64,000 nt of DNA from Augochlora pura (Eukaryota > Arthropoda > Insecta > Hymenoptera > Halictidae). The notes beneath the pieces were generated by a model that saw only the letters and a program-made list of their open reading frames with translations, searched no databases and had not been told where the DNA came from. The stretch is taken from NCBI RefSeq assembly GCF_028453695.1, contig NC_135777.1, positions 4,857,286 to 4,921,285 on the forward strand, written 5' to 3'. This document shows, piece after piece, positions 25,523 through 36,993 of this stretch; the stretch's first letter is position 1, and each line of letters starts with the position of its first letter. The translations under genes were made by a program, and so were the position numbers.

Positions 25523-25835
25523 CAGTGGGTCGCACTAATATTCGGACACCATCGTATTTGAGAAATTTTTGCTCCGTACCTTTACTGTTTGTTGAATTAA
25601 TGAATTTATAGGTTTTTAATAAGTCAGAACCCTTACTTTATATTCTATAAACATAAGTTTTATTTAGATAATTTGTATAGTTATATTATTAAATTGATAT
25701 TAACCTCTTAGGCACGACGCGCCATTATAGTGGCTTTCGCAGATATTTCATGCTTTACTCAATTGTATTATTAGTTATTAAAGTAAACGATTATAGTGAA
25801 AGTGTATATGTACAATACACTAAGAAATATATATA

Positions 25836-27150
25836 CAGGGTGTCTCAAAATTATGTGCACTACGGGAAATGGGAGGTAGCTGAGGCCATTTCAAGTAACC
25901 TTTTCCTTTGCCGAAATGCAATCCGCGGCTTTGTTAACGAGTTATTAACAATTAAAGTTGGCTGTGCACCGACGAGTTTTCGTGATGCTGCGCGCGCGAG
26001 CAGGGACCACTCAGGGACGACTCAAGCCCGTCTCGGTGACAGGAGCCGCGGCCACGTATCGCCTCTGAGCAGCGTTCGATCATCAAATAAGAATTTCACG
26101 AATTTCACAAATATTATTAATGAAAAACTTACCAATTCAGATGTAAATGTTGTAATCCAGAAGATGTAATCCACGTATGAAATCCAGAAGATTACACTCG
26201 CTGCACTATTATTCAACACTGATCACGAATTATTCAACAATTCACACTTGTCCGAAGTTTCCAGCGATATTTTGTGTGGCCCTGAAAATGGTTAAATAAA
26301 ATTAAATTCGGTGCTCGAAATGTCTACCGTCCATGTCGAGACACCATCTCGCCCGGAAGGATACTTGCCTTCTTGCAATTTCCTTGTTATAGCACACGCG
26401 TCTCCATCGAGCTGTGCATACACCCAAATTATTTTGACCTGTTCTTGCGACGTGTACATTTTAAAGAACCGAGGTGTTGTATCAACGAAATCTCGAACGA
26501 AACTAACCTTGACTGACCTGAAACTGACTACGAAGATGTGGCGACCCTTGCACGTGAACGTCGTCAGGACGCCGCCAATTGTTTCTGCACAGTCGACGCG
26601 CGACACTTTCCGTTTCAATTGTTTCGACATTTTTCCGCAAGACGACCACGTGGCAGCACCGAAATAAATTTCGAAACAATTGAAGCGGAGAGCATCGAAG
26701 CTGTGTGAACATCTTCGTAGTCAGTTTCAGGTCAGTCAAGGTTAGTTTCCTTTGAGATTTCGTTGATACAACATTTCGGTTCTCTAAAATGTACACGCCG
26801 CAAGAACAGGTCAAAATAATTTGGGTGTATGCACAGCTCGATGGAGACGCGTGTGCTACAACAAGGAAATTGCAAGAAGGTAAGTATCCTTCCGGGCGAG
26901 CTGATGTCTCGACATGGACGGTAGACATTTCGAGCACCGAATTTAAATTAATTTGGCCATTTTCAGGGCCGCACAAAATATCGCTGGAAATTTCGGACAA
27001 GTGTTAATTGTTGAATGATTCGTAATCAGTGTTGAATAATAGTACAGCGAAAGTGAAAGTGGCAGTTAGTGTAATCTATGCCGTTCTTCATAAGTGGATT
27101 ACATACGTGGATTACAACATTTACATCTGAATTGGTAAGTTTTTCATTAT
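25836..27150. mobile_element. Fold-back transposon remnant nested in the TTAA element
   Basis: The left boundary is TA followed by CAGGGTGTCTCAAAATTATG, a terminus of the kind seen in Tc1/mariner-related insect elements. No matching right terminus is visible. The core is a large inverted repeat: 26121-26539 pairs with 26708-27146, about 420 bases per arm, with scattered mismatches and small indels, around a loop of about 170 bases. Both arms carry the same start of a protein frame (see 26789). Large near-palindromes of this size can form cruciforms and double-stranded RNA. Confidence 0.8.
26789..26953 (+). pseudogene. Transposase N-terminal helix-turn-helix remnant
   Basis: The frame begins MYTPQEQVKIIWVYAQLDGD and continues ACATTRKLQEGKYPSGR. 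This resembles the N-terminal helix-turn-helix region (DUF4817-like: YT..E.v.ii..Y......a...L.E.yP) that precedes many insect Tc1/mariner-type transposases. A splice-donor-like AAGGTAAGTAT falls inside the frame at about 26878. The same frame is present in reverse in the left arm (about 26330-26460), with the donor changed to AAGGCAAGTAT. No catalytic domain follows in either copy, so neither is functional. Confidence 0.6.
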
Positions 27151-27184
27151 ATTATACTAATATTACATATAGCTGTACCAAAAG

Positions 27185-27207
27185 GTATATATATATATAT
27201 ATATATT
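27185..27207. repeat. (TA)n microsatellite
   Basis: About eleven TA units inside the right part of the TTAA element. A shorter TATATATA run sits at the mirror position near the left end (about 25828). Confidence 0.9.
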
Positions 27208-27508
27208 AAGAAAAATGGTAACTTAGTTATGAAAAATTTTATTCGCGCTAAATCGAGCCGTGTCTAAGAGGTTAAATGAATATTTGAAGGAATATTTTTG
27301 CGATGTTAAAATTAAGCATTAGTTCATTTAATATCAATTCTTCAATAAAACTATATAAATTATTTAAATAAAGCTTCTGTTAGTAGAATCTAAATTAAGT
27401 GTCCTGACATATTAAAAAGCTATAAATTCATTAATTCAACAGACAGTAAAGGTACCGAGTAAAAATGTCTCAAATACGATGGTGTCCGAATATTAATGCG
27501 GCCCATTG

Positions 27509-27800
27509 TACGTCGCACTATTCACTCGGTGTCTGCGGCGTAATTGCACAACGAACGACCACTTCTCCACACTCTGTAGACGCCACATAAACACTGTACG
27601 CTGTTCTGCGACTCGAATAGAACTGAACTTTTATTGAACTACCCTCGGCGGTTACAAAAACGCTTAATACCTTACGGTCTCGACCGCGCGGCATTGTCGA
27701 AGACAATGAAGTCTGATCTGACGCAGAAGTTTGTCGACCAATGAAATGTCGATGTATCAACCAATTAACGTCACGATTTCGACACAGGACGTTCAGAATA
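27509..27800 (-). repeat. Possible LTR-like sequence split by TA-2
   Basis: On the minus strand this stretch starts near TGTCGAAATCGTGACG, has AATAAAAG at about 27630 and continues through ACACCGAGTGAATAGTGCG into the sequence left of TA-2 (25360-25522). The layout resembles a U3-R-U5 structure, but I cannot find matching ends or a target duplication. It could equally be an ordinary promoter or unique sequence. Confidence 0.2.
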
Positions 27801-27980
27801 TTACGTCACTTGACGCGGAAATTTAGCAGCTACGTTTGACAATTTAATATTATTTTATACGTATTAATCAAGAGTGTTCATAGCAGAAATTGTATCCCGT
27901 GTGTTTCATCTCTTTTCAACGAGAGAACAAATTTGGAAATTACCTTATTTCAAGCGTGGTGTTTATGATTTGATTTTTAC

Positions 27981-28188
27981 TTCACCTGTTAGCTGCGTAA
28001 GACGAATTTCACATCTTATAATAAGAATAATTCTCTTAGGATTTAGGTCAAATTGCTTATGGTAACATAAATTTTGCACGCTTTAGGATAATTTTAGAAC
28101 AATTGCCAAAAAGATTATACACAATATGATCGATAAAACGCCTAACAAAATTTATCTTCTAAATACATTGTCGCAGCTAAGTGGTTAA
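27981..28188. mobile_element. TTAA-flanked MITE, family d (copy 1)
   Basis: A 208-bp element that aligns along its length with the copy at 44070-44268: CCTGTTAGCTGCG at the left, CATCTTATAATAA, TATGATCGATAAA in the middle and CGCAGCTAAGTGG at the right. The right TTAA is intact at 28185. The left flank reads TTCA, a decayed TTAA. A further TTAA with the related end CGCAGGTAATGGG lies at 28328-28331 and may mark another end of the same or a nested element. Non-coding. Confidence 0.75.
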
Positions 28189-28339
28189 TTTAGAATACAT
28201 AATATAATAATAATGTTTCTTATTTATCGAAACATAATTTGAATATAATTGTTACACAATTTTCCGTGCGTACACGCAAGTTCCCCCGTCAGAAATTCAA
28301 AAATGGATAAGTTTCGCAGGTAATGGGTTAAATGAGAAC

Positions 28340-30900
28340 GCGGCGTGTATCGGGAGCGTTTGAAGCGACTAGCAGCCCGAAGTCAATTTCAAGCCCTTCG
28401 TCGCCGTAGGTAAAGGAGCGCGGACCTTTAATCCCCACGGCACGAAGACATCGAGCGCTGAAAGCTTTGAAGATAGAACGTTGATTGCATTTGTCGAACT
28501 TCTCGTGCGCTCGCACGCGCGTTTATGGCTGGCGCCAGGCCGCGAAAGATCGCTGGCATCGGGATCCCCGAGCCGTGCGATACTCGTGGAAGACGTTCGC
28601 TCCGTCGCGACGAGAAGTTCGGCGCTCGATCCGCGTGAACCTCTGGCTGAGAGAAATTCTTCGGGAAGCGTGGCAGGCATTGCGAGGGGCGGACAGTCGG
28701 TATTTCCAGCGGGCACGGCCGGTTAATTGCCGCGGATTTTCGCGCAGACGCTGACGCGGAATAAAGAGCAAAGCTACGTGCCCGTCATCGCGGCAGACAG
28801 ATCGCTCTCGTCAACTGTCAGCAGATTCTTCCGATGGGTCCGGCGAATTTATAGCGCTTCCGGCAATCTCCGCGGCTGCAAACGATGAAATTTATGGCGG
28901 TGTGCGCGTCGCCGATGGAAAGCTGCGAGCACGCGTGGATTATCGTAATTACGCGTCTGCACGGTGCACGCCTATTTTTCGATACGGTAATTTCGAGACG
29001 GTCGAGAACGTGTCGCCTGCTTGCCGTCCACTTTTCAATCACAAAATTACATCCAACATCGCGTATTAATCCGAATGCAGGGAACCGTTTGATCGCGACC
29101 GTGACGTCTCCAAAGCGCGTTGGAATCACCGCAACGATGCAGCAACATTATTCGATTTACAATGAACGGATCAGGGTATTAGGAACGTCGCGTGGAATTG
29201 TTTCGCGGATTAGCGACACTATCGATCCGCAGGGGATCAGAAGCGACGTCTGTTACGGCGAATGCGACCGATACTCCGGCCCGTCCGGGAAGATAGGTGT
29301 GCTGACTTACCCCGTTGATCCTCGAGGGGCATCTAAGACGGAACGTCCTGTTTCCGTGAAACCGGGGATAAGGATTGCGGCCGTCACTCCGGTCGCGGAG
29401 ACCCGTCCTCGCCGACGCCGTACGGCGCGAGACGCGTGGCGTCGGGGATCGAATTTCTCTTTCTTCGATGATCACCGGATTACCAACGGTCTCATTCGGC
29501 GAGGCTCGAAACGTCCGGGTCCGCGCCGCGACGTCTAGAAATCCGGGATTTCTAACCGGATTTTACCGTGAGAGGGCAAGCGGAACCCTGACGACCCGCT
29601 TCTCTTTCCAATTCGATTCGGCTCGATTGAATTCGCAATTACATGGACAACGAAGTGGCCGAGAGGCGACTGCGACGCGAAGCGTGTTCGAGTCAGCCGT
29701 GCGACGCAACGGAAGCATATTCTGCGAAATAACGATTTTCCACGGCGTGCCCGGAGAAATATCCCGGCCAATTCATTCCGGCTGTTTTATTACTTGATTG
29801 AAAAAGAGCACCGTGTACTCAGAGGCCGTGTCGAGGAGGCGCATGCGAGGGAACCCCCCCGCCCGGCTACGGAGAACGCAGAGCCGGCGATATACGTGTC
29901 CAGGCATTAATTCTACTTTTCCCGCCTCCTCTTTTTGCCGCACGATCCGCCCCCCCCCCCCATCCTCCGCAGCCCGTCTCCCCGTCCCCGTGCACCATGT
30001 CTCCGTGCCCCCGTCCCTACAAGTTTATTGTCGTGCATCGACTCTCTTCCTCCTGCCTCCGACCGTGCGCACACGTACAGGCATCGACGTCCCGCGGATT
30101 ATTTATGTGCGCCCGTGGGCTGTCCGGAGAGGACGTCGTATCGATTCGGAAGCAGTTGAACGGCCGGAATGCGGAACAGAAATTAAGGAACGTCACGAAA
30201 GTGCTCCGTGACGCTCGACACTAAAATCCGCGGGACGGAAGTTAATGGCTAGGCTAATGCCGCCGGAATTCTTACGTTCGCCGAGGGACAGGGCTCCCGA
30301 GAGCTCGTTAGCCAACAATTTCTTATCATTCAGTTTGTCCGGGGATAATTTTCTATTTCACCGGCGAGCTCGTCGGGTCGAGGGACGTAGAGCCGAGAGA
30401 GAGAGAGAGAGACAGAGACGAGGCGATCGCCGAGAGAGCGACCGTGGATTCGCTCGTTCTACCAACGGCTGGCAGATCGAAATCAACGGTTCAATGCGAT
30501 CCAGATTCTAACCTGAGAATTGAATCGTACCCGTCGAGATACGGGCAAACCGACGCAGCGATCCCGGGAAAGGGACTGCACTAATTTCCCAACTATTTCC
30601 CGGCCCGATCGGTTCTCAATTAGCAACAGGAATGGCTAGATTTCAATTTCGCTTTGGATCGTTTTTAGTGGGATCTCGGCGCTGCTTTCGAACGCGTTCC
30701 GCGTCAAGTTTAAGCAACCTTCTTGCCGCGTTCAACTTTATCTTTCAACGAAGTAATTGCTCGTTGGATTGGACGCGCGTTCTCGATCATCGCCCGAATC
30801 GGAACGCTTTTCCCTGGATATTTTCCGCTGGATAATTCGGATGGATCTTGCGGTGGGTTCTCCCGAGAGACTAGAGTTTTTCGGACGTCTCTTCGAGCCC
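28340..30900. other. Gene-free CpG-rich background
   Basis: No gene is recognised. A 217-codon frame on the + strand (28885-29538) has no domain and overlaps antisense frames of comparable quality. The only simple sequence is a C run near 29950 and the GA tract listed next. Confidence 0.55.
30395..30417. repeat. GA microsatellite
   Basis: Short (GA)n tract in CpG-rich background. Confidence 0.9.
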
Positions 30901-30904
30901 TTAT

Positions 30905-31150
30905 ATGCGTAATTATTATTATTATTATTCTTTATTAACGGGCTAGTAAGACCCTTTTGTGTTACATAGAGGTTATATATATATACATAGTCCGGAATAC
31001 ATTTGAATAATATAAATTATAAATCATAATATAAGAGTGTGTCATGAATTAATTACAGAGTGTGTGTTTTAATGGCTAGAGTTGCTGCCTTTGTAAATTG
31101 GCTCAATGAATTGTCAAAGAAGTCGATTTTTGGACTAATGTAATGTGCCA
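30905..31150 (-). mobile_element. Non-LTR retrotransposon 3' end
   Basis: On the minus strand this begins with a short frame reading PKIDFFDNSLSQFTKAA, similar in style to the C-terminal tail of Jockey-type polymerase proteins. A 3' untranslated stretch follows, then CCGTTAATAAAG and an (AAT)n tail at about 30912-30929. The terminal 60 bases match the + strand segment at 13548-13608, so both belong to one family. The element is 5'-truncated, and at its upstream edge it abuts the mariner MITE at 31165. Confidence 0.65.
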
Positions 31151-31164
31151 AATTTATTATATTA

Positions 31165-31331
31165 GGTTGTCCCATAAGTTTCTACTTTTTTCTACTTTTA
31201 TAAATATGCAGGCTTGTCTCTTAGCCGTTTGTGGCATCGGTTCATATATAGCATAATAAATCCACCTTAAACAATAAAGATCGTGTATTCGTTTCGCATA
31301 AAAAAAAATGGAAGAAACTTATGGGACACCC
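31165..31331. mobile_element. Mariner MITE (167 bp)
   Basis: TA duplications lie at 31163-31164 and 31332-31333. The ends are GGTTGTCCCATAAGTTTCT and the complement of GGGTGTCCCATAAGTTTCT. The right half matches the 3' end of the mariner remnant at 13465-13547, so this is an internally deleted derivative of that family. It has no coding capacity. Confidence 0.9.
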
Positions 31332-31334
31332 TAA

Positions 31335-34300
31335 TGCCAGCGATGGATTCGACCAAGGAAACTGGAACGCAATCCGAAAGATGTGCCATCCGAGCCACGC
31401 CCACCACAATACAAATATTATTAGCATTCCTCTTATAGCCGGCACCGTGTCACTCTATTTCCGCGGCAGCCTCGATAATCCCGATATTTCGTTATTCATA
31501 TCGAATTACCAGCGTCGCGGTTGAAGGACCTCCGTTAAAGCCATCCGTCGGCCGCTGTATCTCGGAGACGCGGCGCTTTCTTAACAGCGAGTTTAATAAT
31601 TGGACAGGGGACGTGTCCCCAATATTAAATTGCGCGAAGCAGCGTGACTCGCGGAGCAATTTCTCCAGGCGATCCTCGCGAAAATAATTCATCGAAGCCG
31701 GGCGGAGGAAGGCGAAGGGTGTCCGGTATCTGGTCCGACGCGACGCGCTAGAAAGAAAATAACGCTTTCATTCACGGCGACGCATTTATCAACTCTTTAC
31801 ACTCCCGCGGACGAAAGACGAGAGGATTTATAGCGATCACCTGTCGCTCGCGCAGCTTAATAGCCGCGGACAATGTTCCGAGGAGATGACGACGACGAGA
31901 GAGCGGAGACACACCGCGATCGCAGGACTGAAGGCTGTCGCGGGGCGCGGAGCGAGTCGAAGGGGGTCCCGTCGCGACGAACTTCCGTCAAAGTTTACGG
32001 TTTCGGGTTGCTCCCCGTGCCCTTACCCCTTTTCCGCCGCCTTCCGCCGACGGATCTCCCCGCACGGCCAAGTCTTTTTCGCGCGGTCTGCGCCGCAAGA
32101 AATAAATCCTGGCGAACCCTTCGTCCGGAAATCGTCGAGCGCGGCATTGTTCGACGACGGCTGACGGCCGCGAAAATAAGACGAGACTTGCGCCGTATTT
32201 TTCAACGGCTGGAAAACAAGAATCGTGTCCGAGCGCGACGATCGATCCGCCGCAAAATGCTTCCTTTCCAACGCGCGACAGCATCCGGGAATCGACAGCC
32301 GATTGTCTTCGGGCCCGAAGCATTTTTCCCCCCGGGGATCCGCGAGAAATGGCTCGATCGGCGCTTTCATGGGTTTCGCCGAGAAATTAGTGGGAAGAAG
32401 TTGCTCGTTAATTTAATGCCAGCCAACGGTGTTACCCTGTTTCCGACTCGAGTCGCCCGGTTTCGCGAAACACTGTATGATTAATGAGAAACATTCAGGA
32501 CAGGATAAATCGAATTAATTCGATTCGTTTGTACCATTCCAAGATAAGACGCATCAAATATTCTAAGAACGAACCGGTTAAGACTATTTTCGGTCCGCTA
32601 AAACTGGTTCGGAATTTAGGTTTCGAGTGCTGGACAAATGCGCAGTTGAGACGAACACGGAATCCCTTTTGAAAGCAGCAAATTATTCATAATGTCGCTC
32701 CGGCGAGCGCGGTCGTGGAATAAATCGCGAGGCAAGGGTTTCATCGCGGTAAATCAAAGCAGCGAACGTTGTTTCCTCGTCGATCGAGCCCAAACGGCGT
32801 GTCGTTCCGTTTCGTCGAGCTGGTTTATTATAAAAGAAAGCGCGACGGCGAGGAACGGGGGGGCAGAAGACAAACGAAACTGGAACGATCGTTGCGGATG
32901 CACGGTTTCGGGACGTCTGCGCAACAAGAATCGATTCGGTTATTATATGACTTGGCAGTTTCGCAAATTCGATGTAAGCAGCCATATTTACCGTGTAATG
33001 CTCGCCGAGCGAAATCCCCGATGAAATTCTGCAGGTTCGGTCGTTTCGCCTCGCAACATTTGCTCGTCGGTGCACCGGAATAAAATTAATAACGACAATG
33101 CGACTCGATTATGCCTAACTGCTCGCGGAATGCTGGCAACAAAGGTTCCGCGAATCATAATGTATACTTTGACAATTTAAATCGTTTCCAGGCGGCGGAC
33201 TACAGCCGAGTTTCCCCAGGTGCCGCGAGGCCGGCGCTCGCTTCTCCCAGACACGGGACAGGGATTCGCGAAACGTAATGGCCGTTTCCGGATTTTCTCT
33301 TCTTTCGTATCGTACTTTAATTACGTTCGGTGGCGCGCGGATTTGGTTTTATTCGATGTAATGAGTCGGGAGAGAGAGAGGGACGAATTCCTGGCCGTTG
33401 GAATTTTTAATTCGCGCGAGCGACGGTTCCCCGACCGTCAGCGCGTATATTTTGTCGAATCCGTGATTTTACGAGCTCTCCGAGTGAAAGAGTTTGAACG
33501 AAACACGGAATGCCTAGGATACGCCGTGTAACGATTTGTTAACGGTAAAATAGTTCTCTCCGGGAACAAGACTCCTCGAGCGATTTCGAAAAATGTTCGC
33601 CGCGCTCTCGAAACAGCCGCTCGTCGGATGCTCGGAGCTCCCTCTCTCTCTCTCTCTCGTTAGGATCGCGACGGAAAAATGGAGCTCGCGGCGCGCCTAA
33701 GCCGAAACAAGTGCGCAAACACCGTGTGTGCGTCGACGTGCACTCGAACGCGCGTCGCGTCGCGACCGGCCGTCGCGTTTCGTCGCGGTGCTGAAATTCG
33801 AATAAAACGAACGCGCGCCGGTTGCTTAGAACGGCCCCCGGGAATATTGTTTATTCGACGCCGGGTATTTCCGTGCCGTGAAACAAAATGCCGGGCGTTC
33901 TTTGAATAATAAACGATCTCGTAAAACGTTGCGCTTCGCAGCATCCGATTCGGAACGCGTCGAATTACTTTCGCCGTTGAATAGCCGCGAAATGCATATT
34001 TTAATGCGCGAATCTACGCAAAAATGTATTTTATCTCGACGGCGGCAATTACAAGTATTTTATTGGCGTGTTACAAGCAACCGTGTAAAACGCAATTGCC
34101 CCGCAAAAGCCCGCGCGAGACCCCGCGCACATTTTTATTCGCGGCGTGATCCACCTCTTTATTTTCACAATTAATTTCACGGGCCCGACGTTTATTGCCT
34201 ATGAAAATGAAAATTTGCGGATATCCGAGCAATTTTCCAATTTGCTGATACCGTTCGCGCAGTCGGGGAGTTTTACGCATTTACGGCGGCCAGTGATTCC

Positions 34301-35200
34301 GAACGGGGGGGCCTCGATGGAATTCTCGTTGCTTTATTCGCAATCTAACGATTAATGTTTCTTTCCTTTCCGCCCGGGGATTTTACACGATATTAATTAC
34401 GCCGCGATAACGGCGGCTGAAACTTCGCCGTGGTATTTCTCGCGCTCCTTTAAATCTGGAATCGCGGTAACGAATGGCCGACGGGGCGAGCCTTCGTTTT
34501 ATTTAAACTTCTCGACTGCGGGAGAAGTCGTCGCTTTACGCGACGTCTAGTTATTATTGCGTCGACGTTTCGGGCCCGCGTTCGGCCGCCGTCGAGCTTC
34601 CACTGTTCGTGTAAATCCTAGGAAAAGCAATACCGGATCGAGACACTGCGACATTAGGGGGCGCAATATAAGGGAAGAAAACTCTTAAATTTCTGAAGGC
34701 GCAGCTTCGATATTGTTTCCCGTTGGGAGACGCGTGTCGCCATAAATTCAAAATCAGCGACGGATGCGCGGAACAGTTCCTGACAGCGTGTGCCTCGCAT
34801 CCCAGATACAAGACGTTCGACTCTCGCTGCCGAACGGAATCCGAGGAAGCGTCGCGACGCATCGACCGACGTCGTCGACGCGTTGTTAATACGAAGAGCC
34901 TTGGCCGGATGTTCTCGTCGTTGTTAAGACGCGTTATACGTATCGTCCCGTCTTTCCGTTTGGGTTTAGGTCAATTTGGTTGTTGCCATTTTTGTGACTC
35001 GGTTTTTATTAGAATCATAAATTGATTATGGGAATAATTATTTATTTCACGCTATGAGAACTTTAACTGGAACTTTTATTAATTAAAGGAAGGTATAGAT
35101 TACGTCCTTTCTATTTGAGATATTTCAGGTAACTAACACGAATCAATTGTATAAAAACAATAACGATGACAAGAAACGAAATAAACCATCGCATGCTTTC
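31335..35200. other. Gene-free CpG-rich background
   Basis: Open frames up to about 200 codons lie on both strands without recognisable domains. Nothing else is seen apart from a short CT tract. From about 35.0 kb the sequence becomes AT-rich as it approaches the next transposon cluster. Confidence 0.55.
33641..33658. repeat. CT microsatellite
   Basis: Short perfect (CT)n. Confidence 0.9.
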
Positions 35201-35205
35201 ACAAC

Positions 35206-35454
35206 TTAACCCTTTGTATTCGGAAGGCAATTTTACTGTAATTCTAAAATAATTTTTCTGACATACAGCATTTTCATTTTATATGACAAAATGCTTTTTA
35301 TGCATATGAAATTGAATTTTGTAATTCATGCAATCACAGTCATGCTTTTAGTAATTTTGGAAATTTCATTTATCGTACTATGAAAATTATTTTGGAATGT
35401 ACCGTAACAATTTTAGTGGTGCCTCAGAGTCACCATTCGAGTGCAAAGGGTTAA
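35206..35454 (-). mobile_element. TTAA-flanked MITE, family e (copy 1, inverted)
   Basis: A 249-bp element with TTAA on each side. Its right end read on the minus strand is TTAACCCTTTGCACTCGAAT followed by GGTGACTCTGAGGCACCACT, the hairpin-bearing end of the family. Its left end has drifted (TTAACCCTTTGTATTCGG). It has the same length as the copy at 36745-36993 but the opposite orientation. Non-coding and AT-rich inside. Confidence 0.88.
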
Positions 35455-36335
35455 ACATATTCGGTGGTAAATAAATAAACCATCCATTTGATTGATTTTT
35501 GCATTCAACTTATTTGTTGAAATTCAACAGTTTTTAATGTTTATTTAATGACTACATTATTTTACGACACTGGTACGGCTGAATAGTACCAGATGACATA
35601 CCTGTGAAGGTTAGCGTGGCCGTAGCGTCCTCAATGGCAATCGACGTGACCTAAACCCTTGTAGGGCGCCAAGGGGGCTCGACACTTTTATTTCCCGCAA
35701 TTCTAAGGTATACAGCGGACATCATTGTTATGCAACATGAAGTTACCTACAGACTTGTACGTACCCTAACAGTCGTCGAATAAGCAATCGTTTCGCTCGT
35801 CGTCCACGCGATCCTGCGACGTTCTGTGACGCATGGACCGCGAGCACTGGAAAAGTCTTCAATCGCGACAGAGCTGGCGCGTCGGATAGAAAATCAGCAG
35901 CCCTCGAAATCTCGATTAAACGAGCCCGGTATCGCGTGCCCCCATTGACGTCACTTGTCGTGCTCCGGCCGTGAATCAGGGAATTATAAAATAACAGTTT
36001 CACGTTTCAAATGCTACAATTTTCGACGACGAGCCCGGACGCGATCGAGCATCCGGTTTTAGGTTATTCTGTCATCGACTGCGACGAGCCGCGCACTTTT
36101 TTATATTATTCTATGCTCTCGTGCGTTCGCATATACTTGTTCGCGCTTAACGTTTCCAATGACGTTGCGGGGATAATATCGTGCGCATTTATTCTGTTCG
36201 TTATACAAAAGTAGTCGCGCGAATTCTAATGCTAACGCGAGTATAATCGTGTCAAGAAAATTTGCGGGAGAGAGATGTTGGAATACAAGGTATTGAATTG
36301 CAAAATAATTACGACGTTAGTTTGAATTAACTGGA

Positions 36336-36645
36336 GTGGGTGAAAAAAGTATTCGTGCACCTAGTCTTTTTGCAATAACTTTATACGAGTAAATAATACA
36401 TAAACAAAAGCTATTTCGATTAGTAGCCTACTATGTACAAAGATAATGTGCAAATGAAAAATTTCTAATAACGCATAACAAGAAAGTAATGCAAGAAATA
36501 CAGGAATTTGAGAACCAAAAATGCATTCGTACGCTTTCAGTTATAATGTACCATTTGTTGAAATTAATGTACAAATTTCAGTACCATATGTTTGTGTAAA
36601 GTTATTGCGAACAAAACTAGGTGTACGAATAATTGTTTGACTCGC
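36336..36645. mobile_element. Tc1-like MITE (TA-3)
   Basis: A 310-bp element. The inverted ends share TATTCGTRCACCTAGT and GCAATAACTTTA, about 45 bases per arm with several mismatches, preceded by GTGGGTG on one side and GCGAGTC on the other. TA follows at 36646-36647; on the left the expected TA reads GA. The GTGGGT...TATTCG.ACACC layout resembles TA-2, but the sequence differs. No open frame of interest. It lies between two opposite copies of TTAA family e. Confidence 0.7.
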
Positions 36646-36744
36646 TATATTTCTTGTATTTTTACCGAATGAATGCTTAGGTGCCTTGGGTCGAATATCG
36701 TTGCAGTCATTACAACAACGTAATACAGCCGTTCCTCCGAGCTA

Positions 36745-36993
36745 TTAACCCTTTGCACTCGAGTGGTGACTCTGAGGCACCACTAAAATTGTTACAGCAC
36801 GTTCCAAAATAATTTTTTTTTTGAAAAATTAATTTTCAAAAATTATTAAAAGTACTGCCGTTGTTGAATGAGTTATAAGATTCAATTTCATATGCATGAA
36901 ATACATTTTACCATATATAAAATGAAAAAGCTATATGTCAGAAAAATAACTTTAGAATTTCAGTTAAAAATGGCTTCGAGTGCAAAGGGTTAA
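36745..36993 (+). mobile_element. TTAA-flanked MITE, family e (copy 2)
   Basis: A 249-bp element with a perfect 18-base terminal inverted repeat TTAACCCTTTGCACTCGA. Just inside the left end AGTGGTG and CACCACT form a hairpin, with CTC and GAG continuing the stem in the loop. The interior is AT-rich and non-coding. The perfect ends suggest it is the least decayed of the three copies. Confidence 0.9.

Larger units (their letters stand above)
25700..27275. mobile_element. TTAA element family c, nested in TA-2
   Basis: It starts TTAACCTCTTAGGCACGAC and ends in the complement of TTAACCTCTTAGACACGGC, with TTAA on both sides. The length is 1576 bp. It has no piggyBac transposase. Most of the interior is a fold-back element with a different terminus (25836 onward). 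Near the left end GCCA and TGGC flank a short loop. Its position precisely between the two TA-2 arms shows that it inserted into TA-2. Confidence 0.85.
25523..27508. mobile_element. Tc1-like element TA-2 carrying nested insertions
   Basis: The outer element begins CAGTGGGTCGCACTAATATT at 25523 and ends in its inverted copy at 27508, with TA on each side. The inverted repeats are about 180 bases long (25523-25700 and 27330-27508) and diverged by scattered substitutions. CAGTGGGTC is a common Tc1-type terminus. Between the arms there is no transposase of its own; the centre is occupied by a TTAA element (25700-27275). The outer element was therefore either already a MITE of about 400 bp or lost its gene on insertion. 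Confidence 0.9.

Noticed and set aside
28885..29538. Open frame of 217 codons on the + strand
   Set aside because: No domain, and antisense frames of about 100 codons overlap it. The hydrophobic start is too short to call a signal peptide.
31873..32484. Open frame of 203 codons on the + strand starting MFRGDDDDER
   Set aside because: The acidic then arginine-rich sequence follows base composition. There is no motif and the reverse strand is equally open.
33191..33220. Possible 28-base micro-exon between TTTCCAG and GTGCCG
   Set aside because: Splice-like dinucleotides are frequent. No neighbouring exon or conserved peptide supports it.
35580..35720. Telomere-like CCTAAACCC motif near 35.65 kb
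   Set aside because: A single short occurrence, not a tandem array.
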